Assembly (NCBI GenBank): GCA_033064195.1
Contig: JARBJD010000144.1
Location: 1 to 64,000, forward strand
From: Blattamonas nauphoetae
Lineage: Eukaryota; Preaxostyla; Oxymonadida
Reading direction: 5' to 3'
DNA: 64,000 bases
The notes beneath the pieces are model-generated. The model was not told the origin of the DNA. It saw nothing but the letters and a program-made list of their open reading frames with translations, and ran no database searches. A program made the position numbers and the translations under genes. Position 1 is the stretch's first letter; every line of letters begins with the position of its first letter. Of this stretch, positions 29,721 through 40,783 are shown one piece after another.

Positions 29721-31170
29721 GTCATGGACAAAAGTTCTCGGCAGAGCCCATTCTCCAGACACGATCCAACTTATTTGATCTCCCAACGATCAATGTATCC
29801 CTTGATGCTTCCTCTCTCCTTTCACAAATTCTTGTGATTCCATTGAAGAGATGAGGTGAAAAAAAGAAAAATGGGCAAAACTGTCCGAGAGAAGTTGTTC
29901 AGTATTTGGTCGCTCCCCCTCCGGCTGTCATCGCTGCTTGCATACGGTCAGGTAATGATGACACGAGAGCGTGTGTATACTCAGATCCGAGATTCTCCCA
30001 TTCCTCGATCGTGATCCTGATCAAATCGTCTTTCGAGGGAGGGCTCCGTTCCGCCACGAGCCGTTTGAGCACTGAGAACATATTCTCGATTGGTGAGAAA
30101 TCGGGAGAGTTTGGGGGCCATGGCAACTCTTGAATCCCCTTCTCTTCTAGAAATCTCTGGATTCTTTCGGTTTTGTGACTTGGGTGATTGTCTTGTTGGA
30201 ACAGAAAATCGCTTCCACACAATCGAGTTCCGTCTGCTATCAGATGTTGTTGGAGAATCTTTAAATATGAGTCACTGGTCAACGATTCCTCGATAATGTG
30301 AAGTGATCCCGGCCCCGCAGCGGACATGCTGCTCCAAAACTTCATGGTCGTCGCCACCTTGATTGTTGGTTGAGTCTTCCCATCGACCCACGCCTCGTCA
30401 ATTCGCCTCCAGATCCACTGCTGGCCATGGTTCGATCCGCATTGCACCGAAGACTCGTCAGAGAAGAGCACCCTGCTCCAGTCATCAATAGTCCAGTCAA
30501 TGTGAGCATGTGCAAAGTCCAACCTTTTTTGAACGTGGGATCTGGTCAGTGCCGGAGTCTTTCTTTGGACTCTGTGATACAAGCCCCATTCTGCAGCACG
30601 TCGTCGGATCGTACGGTCCGAGACCATCATGGAACCACCACCGGAGATGTGCTGGGCGAGGTCGTCAGTCTGCATTGACGCGTCTTTCAAGATTGTTCGG
30701 TGAAGAAGCCGATCTTGTTTTTCAGTTGTTGCTCTTGGACGTCCAGCGCGAGGTCGGTCGGCGAGTGCTTCATCAGAAATGGGGTCCTTGTGGTGAACAG
30801 AGAGGAATGATTGGATAGTTGATCTTGGAATTTGAAGCTGTTCAGCAATTGAGACCTGAGTCGAACCCCCTCGATGCAAGGCCAACGCGGCACCACGGTT
30901 TGCTAAATCCATTTCTATTTTGTGACAGGTGATGAAAGTATGATGATGGTGAAATGTGACGAAATTAGGGCGGAACAGTGAAGTGACATGACATGCGAAT
31001 GATGTTCGGTTTCAACCTTTTACACCGCGTCAACTGTAGACAAGCAGGAGAAAGACCTCATGTCACCAGCTGACTTCACAAGTGTCGGATGGCATGTTCA
31101 GGATTTCCCACCATGGAGGAGTTCTCGGTTCCAGAGATCGGACTCTGCCGAGAACTTTTGTCCATGACTG
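29721..31170 (-). mobile_element. Tc1-like DNA transposon, main part
   Basis: The element ends in CAGTCATGGACAAAAG-type terminal inverted repeats of about 28 bp. One is at 31143-31170. The other begins at 29721 and lacks its two outermost bases because the Polinton inserted there; those bases lie at 11454-11455, on the far side. The flank repeats TTA at 11451-11453 and 31171-31173, in place of the simple TA usual for Tc1/mariner. It carries one uninterrupted transposase gene. It is older than the Polinton, which is inserted in it. Its right end is about 190 bp upstream of the next host gene. Confidence 0.88.
29899..30912 (-). CDS. Tc1-family transposase (337 aa)
   Basis: Cut-and-paste transposase. 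The N-terminal half is a paired-type helix-turn-helix region (SIAEQLQIPRSTIQSFL at about residues 22-38, a GRPR AT-hook-like link, then a second HTH around SDRTIRRRAAEWGL). The DDE domain has FSDESS (first Asp), FQQDNHPSHK (second Asp) and SPIENMF (Glu). Thirty-four residues separate the second Asp from the Glu, the DD34E spacing of Tc1. Full length with no internal stop, so it could still be functional, although one end of its element is now separated by 18 kb of Polinton. Confidence 0.9.
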   Translation of the reverse strand: MDLANRGAALALHRGGSTQVSIAEQLQIPRSTIQSFLSVHHKDPISDEALADRPRAGRPRATTEKQDRLLHRTILKDASMQTDDLAQHISGGGSMMVSDRTIRRRAAEWGLYHRVQRKTPALTRSHVQKRLDFAHAHIDWTIDDWSRVLFSDESSVQCGSNHGQQWIWRRIDEAWVDGKTQPTIKVATTMKFWSSMSAAGPGSLHIIEESLTSDSYLKILQQHLIADGTRLCGSDFLFQQDNHPSHKTERIQRFLEEKGIQELPWPPNSPDFSPIENMFSVLKRLVAERSPPSKDDLIRITIEEWENLGSEYTHALVSSLPDRMQAAMTAGGGATKY

Positions 31171-31363
31171 TTACCAGTGGCCGCACCTTTTTGGCTGGCC
31201 ACACAGGTATAGGATATTTTGATTCTTGCATTTGATTAAACATATATTTCACGGGATACTGTGATTTCGATCATCTTTGGAGTTGTATCAGACCAAAAAA
31301 TAAGTTTGGTTTGATCGGTTTCACGGGTGAAAAACCACCCAATCGCTATCCGATCCACTCCAA

Positions 31364-33430
31364 ATGGCATCCCCTGGAGGAGTTCGGCTGGAGGAAATGG
31401 AAAACAATCTCCTTAGGCTCACTACCATCGAAGCTGCACTTGTTGCCTCTTCTCCCCTCGAACTAAACACGCTACAAGCAGAAATTGAGGCGATTACATA
31501 TCAGGCTCCATCTTCGAAAAGTATAAGAAGTAATTTTACAGCTGCAATTGAAACGGACATGATTTGTTCGATTGTTGATCCTGACACTGTTGCTTCTAGT
31601 CTCGGAAAATTTAAACACTCAAAAGCAAGGGTTCCACTCGCATCACGTTCATTGATGGGTTTGTCTTTTCTGCTTTTGTTAACGTCTTATCCAGCCCCAG
31701 TGAATATTTCTGACAATTCATCAGATGATGATCTCATCGTCGTTGAGCCGGAACCATCGCATGACCCTGGAATTTTTCAGTCACCGCACACATTTCCTGC
31801 TGAAAGACTCTACGATGATTCTCCTTTGTTTCATCAACACCGAATATTCGCTGATCCAAGAGATCCTCAAGTTTTGGCCGATATTGTATCAAAAGATCAA
31901 CGTGATCCGCAATTTCTACAATTATCAGAATGGAAAAATGTTCTTGAGCAGGAATATCAACAAAACATCTTATCTTTAGACCAGAACGAGTCCATCTTCC
32001 AAGATGTCGCCGTAGTCTCACAATACTTTGGCCCCAGTTATTGCAATGTTTCAAAAACCCATCAACTCGATGATCATTTTGTCTTTCTCTCCAAAGCACA
32101 GACTTTGAACAATTCTCTTGCAGTGAGGCCGATTGAAACACAGACTGGATCAACGTCAAACGCTCATTCCCGCTTTGAGATGATGCTGTACACGTCAGAG
32201 GACATCCTTTCTGAGCACGACATTCGGATCAAGCGTCTTGAGGACCTGATCTCTGTTCTCAACACTGTCGAGAATGTCCTGAAAATGAACAAACTCCCCA
32301 AAAAACAGAAGCTGCGGCCAACACTGATCCCTGACTGTGACACGTCGAAAAGCAGCACAGAAGAGTCCTATTCACCAGGCACCAGCTCTCGCAGCAGTGA
32401 GATGTCAGAGACAACAACTCACGTGGTCAAGGCGAGGCAGCGGAGCTCGCTCAACGTGGAACGGAAATTGAGGGGCCGAGTTTCAACCGCTCCGCCTCTC
32501 CAGTTCAACTCCGACCAAATCACAAGTCAGATGAAACGCTACATCACATCCGATTTCTCGACAGAAGTGTTTCGGATCTTCGACCGGCTCTCGAAGTCTC
32601 TTCACAGCGCCCCAACAGCCCAAATCAGACGCATCGTCCACGCTGGGTTCTCAAGTGTGTTCTCAGTCCCCATCAACGACCGCACGATCTCGCAATTCAT
32701 CAGTCTTGTGTCTTCCTGCACACAGACCATCCTCCCTCCTCTGTTCTCCATCATGCGGACCATCCTCCACGCCTACAACGTGCAGAAAGCTCAGAGCGAG
32801 CAAGTCCATCTCGCCCTCATCCGGAAGTACGCCGAACAAGCCATCCAAGACAACTGCGACATCGTCGAGTCCCATCGCGGCGGAAGGTATTACGTCCCTC
32901 TGCGACAGTGGAATGAGAGTCGGAGTCTGGAAGGGATTTGTGAATGGCCCCATCCGCTCCCGATTGGCTGGACTGTGGCGGAGGGCTCGGGATTGCCTCG
33001 TCTCTTTCGGCGGACGAAGCTTGTCTGGTGCCTCTCCACTCAACACCACCCTCCTTCACACATCCTTCCCCCTCTCCATCTTCAGCGACTTTTCATTCGT
33101 CGGTCATCTGCACTTCCATCGCCATCAACCACAGCCACTTCGGCCACCCATTCTTTTCAGGACTCGCCGATGAAGATGGCACACACATTCCCTCCACTCA
33201 ACTTGGCGACACTCCCTCTGCATGGTTGGGCTGCATCGTTGGTATTGAAATGCTTTGAATGCATTCCATCCACATCGCCCACCGACATCCTGAATCTCAG
33301 TGGTCTCCTAGAATCAGCCTCGCTCACAACGCTGTCTGCGTCTTCTTCATTCTTCGATTCCCATTGGGATGTTCGTCTTCTCTTCTTCCTGATGATCAGA
33401 AGTGCATCCATCATCCAACATTTGAGATAG
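31364..33430 (+). CDS. Unrecognised host protein (up to 688 aa), 3' part uncertain
   Basis: The frame is open from an ATG at 31364 to 33430. The first 520 residues read like real coding sequence: a helical N-terminus, an acidic Asp/Ser-rich segment, a Ser-rich disordered linker, then a helical domain (FSTEVFRIFDRLSKSL, ISQFISLVSSCTQ). After about 32930 this frame turns Pro/Ser/His-rich, while the third frame (32944-33258) becomes protein-like (TSIAINHSHFG, SGLADEDGT). The true gene may therefore change frame there through an intron or a consensus error. No known domain. The nested Tc1/Polinton insertion ends about 190 bp upstream of the start. Confidence 0.5.
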   Translation: MASPGGVRLEEMENNLLRLTTIEAALVASSPLELNTLQAEIEAITYQAPSSKSIRSNFTAAIETDMICSIVDPDTVASSLGKFKHSKARVPLASRSLMGLSFLLLLTSYPAPVNISDNSSDDDLIVVEPEPSHDPGIFQSPHTFPAERLYDDSPLFHQHRIFADPRDPQVLADIVSKDQRDPQFLQLSEWKNVLEQEYQQNILSLDQNESIFQDVAVVSQYFGPSYCNVSKTHQLDDHFVFLSKAQTLNNSLAVRPIETQTGSTSNAHSRFEMMLYTSEDILSEHDIRIKRLEDLISVLNTVENVLKMNKLPKKQKLRPTLIPDCDTSKSSTEESYSPGTSSRSSEMSETTTHVVKARQRSSLNVERKLRGRVSTAPPLQFNSDQITSQMKRYITSDFSTEVFRIFDRLSKSLHSAPTAQIRRIVHAGFSSVFSVPINDRTISQFISLVSSCTQTILPPLFSIMRTILHAYNVQKAQSEQVHLALIRKYAEQAIQDNCDIVESHRGGRYYVPLRQWNESRSLEGICEWPHPLPIGWTVAEGSGLPRLFRRTKLVWCLSTQHHPPSHILPPLHLQRLFIRRSSALPSPSTTATSATHSFQDSPMKMAHTFPPLNLATLPLHGWAASLVLKCFECIPSTSPTDILNLSGLLESASLTTLSASSSFFDSHWDVRLLFFLMIRSASIIQHLR

Positions 33431-33871
33431 GCCTTTTCAACCAAACTCCCACCTTCACTGTTGGATAGCTTACGTCCTTTTCGAGAGTGTCGTCCTCTGT
33501 TGACTTTGGGATGAGGGCATCTCGTCTATCTCAGTCATACAGATGGATAATCGCCAATTTCTCTTTGACCCAGATGAAGAACTCAAGGGGATCCATATCA
33601 CACATGAATAGCATATAAGGACAGTTGAATGTTGTGTTCTCTGAAATATGACTAGAAACTATGTCATTTTATCGTAGGTTCAGTCATTTGAATGGGCCCG
33701 ACTCCCCTGAAATTCTGTGATGGGGAATCGATGGTGTCCAAATTCCGGTTTTGAAAACCAATTTAGGTGTCCAAATTTCGGTGAAAATGACATGTGTCAA
33801 TCTCGGTGAATTCGATCAAGAGTGTCCAAATTTCTTCGTGTCTCGGTCAACCTGTTATTTTGACTGTTCTC
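33431..33871. other. Intergenic region with repeated TGTCCAAATT motif
   Basis: No gene seen. Just before the CM1 gene the motif GTGTCCAAATT followed by T/C-C-G-G or T-C occurs three times (about 33737, 33769 and 33821). This could be an upstream regulatory repeat; it is not recognised. Confidence 0.5.
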
Positions 33872-36800
33872 ATGGATCAAACAGTTGACTCGGATTTTAG
33901 TATAGAAGATACAACAATCCGATCGTTGTACACTCAATTGGAACTCCTCCAAAAAGAAAATTTCGATTTGAAATTACGCCTGTTTTACCTGGGAGATTCA
34001 CGCGAAACACAATCACGAGAAACCGATGATTCATTATTTGACTTTCAAAATGAACCATCGTTGAAGGATGGAGACAAACTTGGAGATTCGGAAGAAAATT
34101 TATCACTGGATGAACTGCACCAGAATCCTCTCTCGATAGAGCTTCATCCAATTAGTCTAACTGATCATCTTAACGAAAAAGATGAACAAATAGAACTTCT
34201 GAAGGAAAAACTGCAGAAACAGACCGAAGACACGACTTATTTATCAAATACTTTACAGCGACATGAAGACGAGAAATCTGCTCAAGAGAAAAGAGAGCGC
34301 GATATGACACATGAACAAAATGAACTGAAAAGGGAATTGGAACATTTGAAAGAAGTACTTGAGGAGAAAGAAGGCATTGTTCTCACATTGAAAGACCAGG
34401 CACGAGAAAGCGAAGAAGAACTTGAGGAACTGCGGAAACGAGTGAGCGAACTGGAACAGGAACTGGAAGAAAAACAACAGGAGAAGCCCGACAAGGAAGT
34501 GGCTGAGAAAGAAAGTGAGATTGAGACATTGAAAGACCAGGCACGAGAAAGCGAAGAAGAACTTGAGGAACTGCGGAAACGAGTGAGCGAACTGGAACAG
34601 GAACTGGAAGAAAAACAACAGGAGAAGCCCGACAAGGAAGTGGCTGAGAAAGAAAGTGAGATTGAGACATTGAAAGACCAGGCACGAGAAAGCGAAGAAG
34701 AACTTGAGGAACTGCGGAAACGAGTGAGCGAACTGGAACAGGAACTGGAAGAAAAACAACAGGAGAAGCCCGACAAGGAAGTGGCTGAGAAAGAAAGTGA
34801 GATTGAGACATTGAAAGACCAGGCACGAGAAAGCGAAGAAGAACTTGAGGAACTGCGGAAACGAGTGAGCGAACTGGAACAGGAACTGGAAGAAAAACAA
34901 CAGGAGAAGCCCGACAAGGAAGTGGCTGAGAAAGAAAGTGAGATTGAGACATTGAAAGACCAGGCACGAGAAAGCGAAGAAGAACTTGAGGAACTGCGGA
35001 AACGAGTGAGCGAACTGGAACAGGAACTGGAAGAAAAACAACAGGAGAAGCCCGACAAGGAAGTGGCTGAGAAAGAAAGTGAGATTGAGACATTGAAAGA
35101 CCAGGCACGAGAAAGCGAAGAAGAACTTGAGGAACTGCGGAAACGAGTGAGCGAACTGGAACAGGAACTGGAAGAAAAACAACAGGAGAAGCCCGACAAG
35201 GAAGTGGCTGAGAAAGAAAGTGAGATTGAGACATTGAAAGACCAGGCACGAGAAAGCGAAGAAGAACTTGAGGAACTGCGGAAACGAGTGAGCGAACTGG
35301 AACAGGAACTGGAAGAAAAACAACAGGAGAAGCCCGACAAGGAAGTGGCTGAGAAAGAAAGTGAGATTGAGACATTGAAAGACCAGGCACGAGAAAGCGA
35401 AGAAGAACTTGAGGAACTGCGGAAACGAGTGAGCGAACTGGAACAGGAACTGGAAGAAAAACAACAGGAGAAGCCCGACAAGGAAGTGGCTGAGAAAGAA
35501 AGTGAGATTGAGACATTGAAAGACCAGGCACGAGAAAGCGAAGAAGAACTTGAGGAACTGCGGAAACGAGTGAGCGAACTGGAACAGGAACTGGAAGAAA
35601 ACAACAGGAGAAGCCCGACAAGGAAGTGGCTGAGAAAGAAAGTGAGATTGAGACATTGAAAGACCAGGCACGAGAAAGCGAAGAAGAACTTGAGGAACTG
35701 CGGAAACGAGTGAGCGAACTGGAACAGGAACTGGAAGAAAAACAACAGGAGAAGCCCGACAAGGAAGTGGCTGAGAAAGAAAGTGAGATTGAGACATTGA
35801 AAGACCAGGCACGAGAAAGCGAAGAAGAACTTGAGGAACTGCGGAAACGAGTGAGCGAACTGGAACAGGAACTGGAAGAAAACAACAGGAGAAGCCCGAC
35901 AAGGAAGTGGCTGAGAAAGAAAGTGAGATTGAGACATTGAAAGACCAGGCACGAGAAAGCGAAGAAGAACTTGAGGAACTGCGGAAACGAGTGAGCGAAC
36001 TGGAACAGGAACTGGAAGAAAAACAACAGGAGAAGCCCGACAAGGAAGTGGCTGAGAAAGAAAGTGAGATTGAGACATTGAAAGACCAGGCACGAGAAAG
36101 CGAAGAAGAACTTGAGGAACTGCGGAAACGAGTGAGCGAACTGGAACAGGAACTGGAAGAAAAACAACAGGAGAAGCCCGACAAGGAAGTGGCTGAGAAA
36201 GAAAGTGAGATTGAGACATTGAAAGACCAGGCACGAGAAAGCGAAGAAGAACTTGAGGAACTGCGGAAACGAGTGAGCGAACTGGAACAGGAACTGGAAG
36301 AAAACAACAGGAGAAGCCCGACAAGGAAGTGGCTGAGAAAGAAAGTGAGATTGAGACATTGAAAGACCAGGCACGAGAAAGCGAAGAAGAACTTGAGGAA
36401 CTGCGGAAACGAGTGAGCGAACTGGAACAGGAACTGGAAGAAAACAACAGGAGAAGCCCGACAAGGAAGTGGCTGAGAAAGAAAGTGAGATTGAGACATT
36501 GAAAGACCAGGCACGAGAAAGCGAAGAAGAACTTGAGGAACTGCGGAAACGAGTGAGCGAACTGGAACAGGAACTGGAAGAAAACAACAGGAGAAGCCCG
36601 ACAAGGAAGTGGCTGAGAAAGAAAGTGAGATTGAGACATTGAAAGACCAGGCACGAGAAAGCGAAGAAGAACTTGAGGAACTGCGGAAACGAGTGAGCGA
36701 ACTGGAACAGGAACTGGAAGAAAACAACAGGAGAAGCCCGACAAGGAAGTGGCTGAGAAAGAAAGTGAGATTGAGACATTGAAAGACCAGGCACGAGAAA

Positions 36801-39796
36801 GCGAAGAAGAACTTGAGGAACTGCGGAAACGAGTGAGCGAACTGGAACAGGAACTGGAAGAAAAACAACAGGAGAAGCCCGACAAGGAAGTGGCTGAGAA
36901 AGAAAGTGAGATTGAGACATTGAAAGACCAGGCACGAGAAAGCGAAGAAGAACTTGAGGAACTGCGGAAACGAGTGAGCGAACTGGAACAGGAACTGGAA
37001 GAAAAACAACAGGAGAAGCCCGACAAGGAAGTGGCTGAGAAAGAAAGTGAGATTGAGACATTGAAAGACCAGGCACGAGAAAGCGAAGAAGAACTTGAGG
37101 AACTGCGGAAACGAGTGAGCGAACTGGAACAGGAACTGGAAGAAAAACAACAGGAGAAGCCCGACAAGGAAGTGGCTGAGAAAGAAAGTGAGATTGAGAC
37201 ATTGAAAGACCAGGCACGAGAAAGCGAAGAAGAACTTGAGGAACTGCGGAAACGAGTAACCAGACTGGAACAGCAATTGAGAGAGATGAAATCTCAGGAA
37301 CAGGATCACCAAACTGATCTTGAAGATGAGATTCCCATTCTGAAAAAGGAACTTAGAAAGAAAAAGAAGGAACGGGAAATGCTCGAAGAACAACAGGAGG
37401 AAACGAGGCAAGTCAGGAGACAGCTGAAATTGAAGGAAGACGAGCTTGCCCAGAAAGAAGACGAGATCAAATCGCTGAGCAAGGAGTTGCAAGAGATGAG
37501 ACAAGAACAGCAGAAACTCGAAGAACAACAGGAGGAAACGAGGCAAGTCAGGAGACAGCTGAAATTGAAGGAAGACGAGCTTGCCCAGAAAGAAGACGAG
37601 ATCAAATCGCTGAGCAAGGAGTTGCAAGAGATGAGACAAGAACAGCAGAAACTCGAAGAACAACAGGAGGAAACGAGGCAAGTCAGGAGACAGCTGAAAT
37701 TGAAGGAAGACGAGCTTGCCCAGAAAGAAGACGAGATCAAATCGCTGAGCAAGGAGTTGCAAGAGATGAGACAAGAACAGCAGAAACTCGAAGAACAACA
37801 GGAGGAAACGAGGCAAGTCAGGAGACAGCTGAAATTGAAGGAAGACGAGCTTGCCCAGAAAGAAGACGAGATCAAATCGCTGAGCAAGGAGTTGCAAGAG
37901 ATGAGACAAGAACAGCAGAAACTCGAAGAACAACAGGAGGAAACGAGGCAAGTCAGGAGACAGCTGAAATTGAAGGAAGACGAGCTTGCCCAGAAAGAAG
38001 ACGAGATCAAATCGCTGAGCAAGGAGTTGCAAGAGATGAGACAAGAACAGCAGAAACTCGAAGAACAACAGGAGGAAACGAGGCAAGTCAGGAGACAGCT
38101 GAAATTGAAGGAAGACGAGCTTGCCCAGAAAGAAGACGAGATCAAATCGCTGAGCAAGGAGTTGCAAGAGATGAGACAAGAACAGCAGAAACTCGAAGAA
38201 CAACAGGAGGAAACGAGGCAAGTCAGGAGACAGCTGAAATTGAAGGAAGACGAGCTTGCCCAGAAAGAAGACGAGATCAAATCGCTGAGCAAGGAGTTGC
38301 AAGAGATGAGACAAGAACAGCAGAAACTCGAAGAACAACAGGAGGAAACGAGGCAAGTCAGGAGACAGCTGAAATTGAAGGAAGACGAGCTTGCCCAGAA
38401 AGAAGACGAGATCAAATCGCTGAGCAAGGAGTTGCAAGAGATGAGACAAGAACAGCAGAAACTCGAAGAACAACAGGAGGAAACGAGGCAAGTCAGGAGA
38501 CAGCTGAAATTGAAGGAAGACGAGCTTGCCCAGAAAGAAGACGAGATCAAATCGCTGAGCAAGGAGTTGCAAGAGATGAGACAAGAACAGCAGAAACTCG
38601 AAGAACAACAGGAGGAAACGAGGCAAGTCAGGAGACAGCTGAAATTGAAGGAAGACGAGCTTGCCCAGAAAGAAGACGAGATCAAATCGCTGAGCAAGGA
38701 GTTGCAAGAGATGAGACAAGAACAGCAGAAACTCGAAGAACAACAGGAGGAAACGAGGCAAGTCAGGAGACAGCTGAAATTGAAGGAAGACGAGCTTGCC
38801 CAGAAAGAAGACGAGATCAAATCGCTGAGCAAGGAGTTGCAAGAGATGAGACAAGAACAGCAGAAACTCGAAGAACAACAGGAGGAAACGAGGCAAGTCA
38901 GGAGACAGCTGAAATTGAAGGAAGACGAGCTTGCCCAGAAAGAAGACGAGATCAAATCGCTGAGCAAGGAGTTGCAAGAGATGAGACAAGAACAGCAGAA
39001 ACTCGAAGAACAACAGGAGGAAACGAGGCAAGTCAGGAGACAGCTGAAATTGAAGGAAGACGAGCTTGCCCAGAAAGAAGACGAGATCAAATCGCTGAGC
39101 AAGGAGTTGCAAGAGATGAGACAAGAACAGCAGAAACTCGAAGAACAGCTCGTAGAAGAACAGAAATCCTCTTCTGCCGCGCGAAAGTCCCTTTCTTCTA
39201 TCAAAGCGTCTCTATCTCAGATGGAACAAGAAAAGGAAAATCTTGAAAAGAAAATGAAGCAGACCCTGGTCGAAGCCTCCGAACTGAAAGAGGCGGCCCG
39301 ACAACTCAGGGAGCAGAACGAGGAATTGATCGCACAGTCTGAGATCCCACGCAGTATCCGTGATCATGTCGAAGTTCGTGATTCATTGTCGAAACAGCGC
39401 TATACCCAACCCCATACTGGTGTTTCCCCCCCTCGCCGGAATGAGTATGACGAAATAGCTGCCTTTTTTGCCGATGCGGAGCAGAATCCAGCATATCTCG
39501 CAGAGGACATCGGTCAGAGAGCGCCTGAAAGTGAAACAATCCGAAAAATGCAGAGGAAGATCGAAAAAATGGAAAAGGACGTGGAGAGGAAGAGACGAGA
39601 ACGAAATGAGTATCGCCAGAAGATGGAAACTCTGGAATTTCAGCTCTTGATGCTGACGATGCAAACCACAGAACGGCAGGAGCCACAGCAACTCTCAACA
39701 GTTCCACAGAACACTTCGCTTTCAAAACGAACTGGAATGACCAATCGAACAGAGATACATTCACAAGCTCATTCCAGGGTTGGATCACACAAATGA
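33872..39796 (+). CDS. Centrosomin CM1-motif coiled-coil protein with two tandem-repeat arrays
   Basis: The start is the ATG at 33872; an upstream in-frame GTG is less likely. Residues about 15-42 match the Cnn_1N/CM1 motif (LELLQKENFDLKLRLFYL), which in CDK5RAP2, centrosomin and fungal Pcp1/Mto1 binds and activates gamma-tubulin ring complexes. The rest is coiled coil. One array has about 20 copies of a 47-residue unit (34389-37250), another has 13 copies of a 45-residue unit (37387-39141), followed by a unique helical C-terminus. Six units of the first array lack one A in an A5 run. Because six single-base losses restore the frame, and the ends are in one frame, these are probably consensus errors. 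A decayed paralogue lies in the palindrome. Confidence 0.8.
34389..37250 (+). repeat. Tandem array of a 141-bp coding repeat, about 20 copies
   Basis: The unit encodes 47 residues (starting ESEIETLKDQARESEEELEE and ending DKEVAEK). Copies are identical at the nucleotide level apart from one-base A losses near 35598, 35878, 36299, 36439, 36579 and 36719. The spacing of CTGCGGAAACGAGT is 141 or 140. Such uniformity means recent homogenisation or expansion. Confidence 0.93.
37387..39141 (+). repeat. Tandem array of a 135-bp coding repeat, 13 copies
   Basis: The unit encodes 45 residues (starting EEQQEETRQVRRQLKLKEDE and ending RQEQQKL). Copies are identical and in frame throughout. The unit is unrelated to the upstream 141-bp unit beyond its coiled-coil character. 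Confidence 0.95.
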
Positions 39797-40783
39797 CTCT
39801 TCTTTCGTCTTTTTTTCAATTTCACACTTTTTTGTTTAACGGATTTCAGATTCGGAGTAACCCAGGACCAGGTTGATCAACTCATTTTTTGACTCGTTTT
39901 ATCCTATTCTTATCAAAATGGTTGAGACACGACATCATCAACCCATCGCTCTTTTCAGGTTGACTCCCACACCTCACTATCACACGTTGAAGAACGCCAT
40001 CTGTATGTTTGTGATCAGCTTCATTGACATCCCCTGTTCCCCAAATATCTGTTTTTGTTTCTGTTTTGATCACTGGGACACGTGTGTGGAGGATTGTGTC
40101 GTGGATCACATAACTGTTCTCTGCCATGACATCAGAGACAAGTGAAAGGTACGATCTCGGAACAAGGACGGGTTTAGCCGGGTTGATGGATAAATCAATG
40201 TCTAATCCAAATGAAAAGACCGACGAGCGAGCCGCTCCAAGTTAATCGACAGAAATAGTTTCTTGGAACGCGGCCTGGAGTATGTTTTCCAGCTGCTTCA
40301 TTTCTGTTTAAATTCTTTCTTCGTGGACTTTAGTGACCGTGTCGAGTGATGTAGATAATATTTGTTTGATACAGTCTGAATCACCAGATCATTCTTGAAG
40401 TTGGCTCTCGAAGAGGCGAGCCCACGGAGTGGTCTTGTAAAAAGAACTCATTTTAAAAGGAGGAACCCGGATGACAGATGATCCCAACGGTTTGAGTTCT
40501 TGGAGTTGTTTTGTGGTTTGATGTTTGAGTGATTGTTAGCAAAGGAGAGATAGGAGACAGCACAGGAAGAGAGAGGAGAGGAGGTTAAGAGGGGGGGACC
40601 GGTACGTTCAATGATCGTAGTACTCTGTTTTACGCACTTTCATCAGGAGCGACGGATCGGAACCATCATTAAAAAAGGATGGTTTCAACGTGTTGAATAT
40701 AGGGATATCAGAAGCAAGACAGACTCATGAAAACATCAAAGAAGAATATAATGAAGAAAGAGTCCCACATAAAAAATTAACAT
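39797..40783. other. Intergenic region between convergent genes
   Basis: About 990 bp between the 3' ends of the CM1 gene and the lipid transfer protein gene. I see no conserved frame, tRNA or repeat. Confidence 0.6.

Noticed and set aside
33872-39141. Regularly spaced direct repeats that could suggest a CRISPR-like array
   Set aside because: The repeats are contiguous coding units without unique spacers, and the context is a eukaryotic coiled-coil gene.
34253-39204. Very long minus-strand open frames (over 600 to 1,600 codons) of Phe/Leu/Ser-rich low complexity opposite the CM1 gene
   Set aside because: They are mirror frames of perfect coding repeats on the plus strand. Any stop-free antisense reading of one unit is repeated in all units. 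No start context, domain or natural composition.
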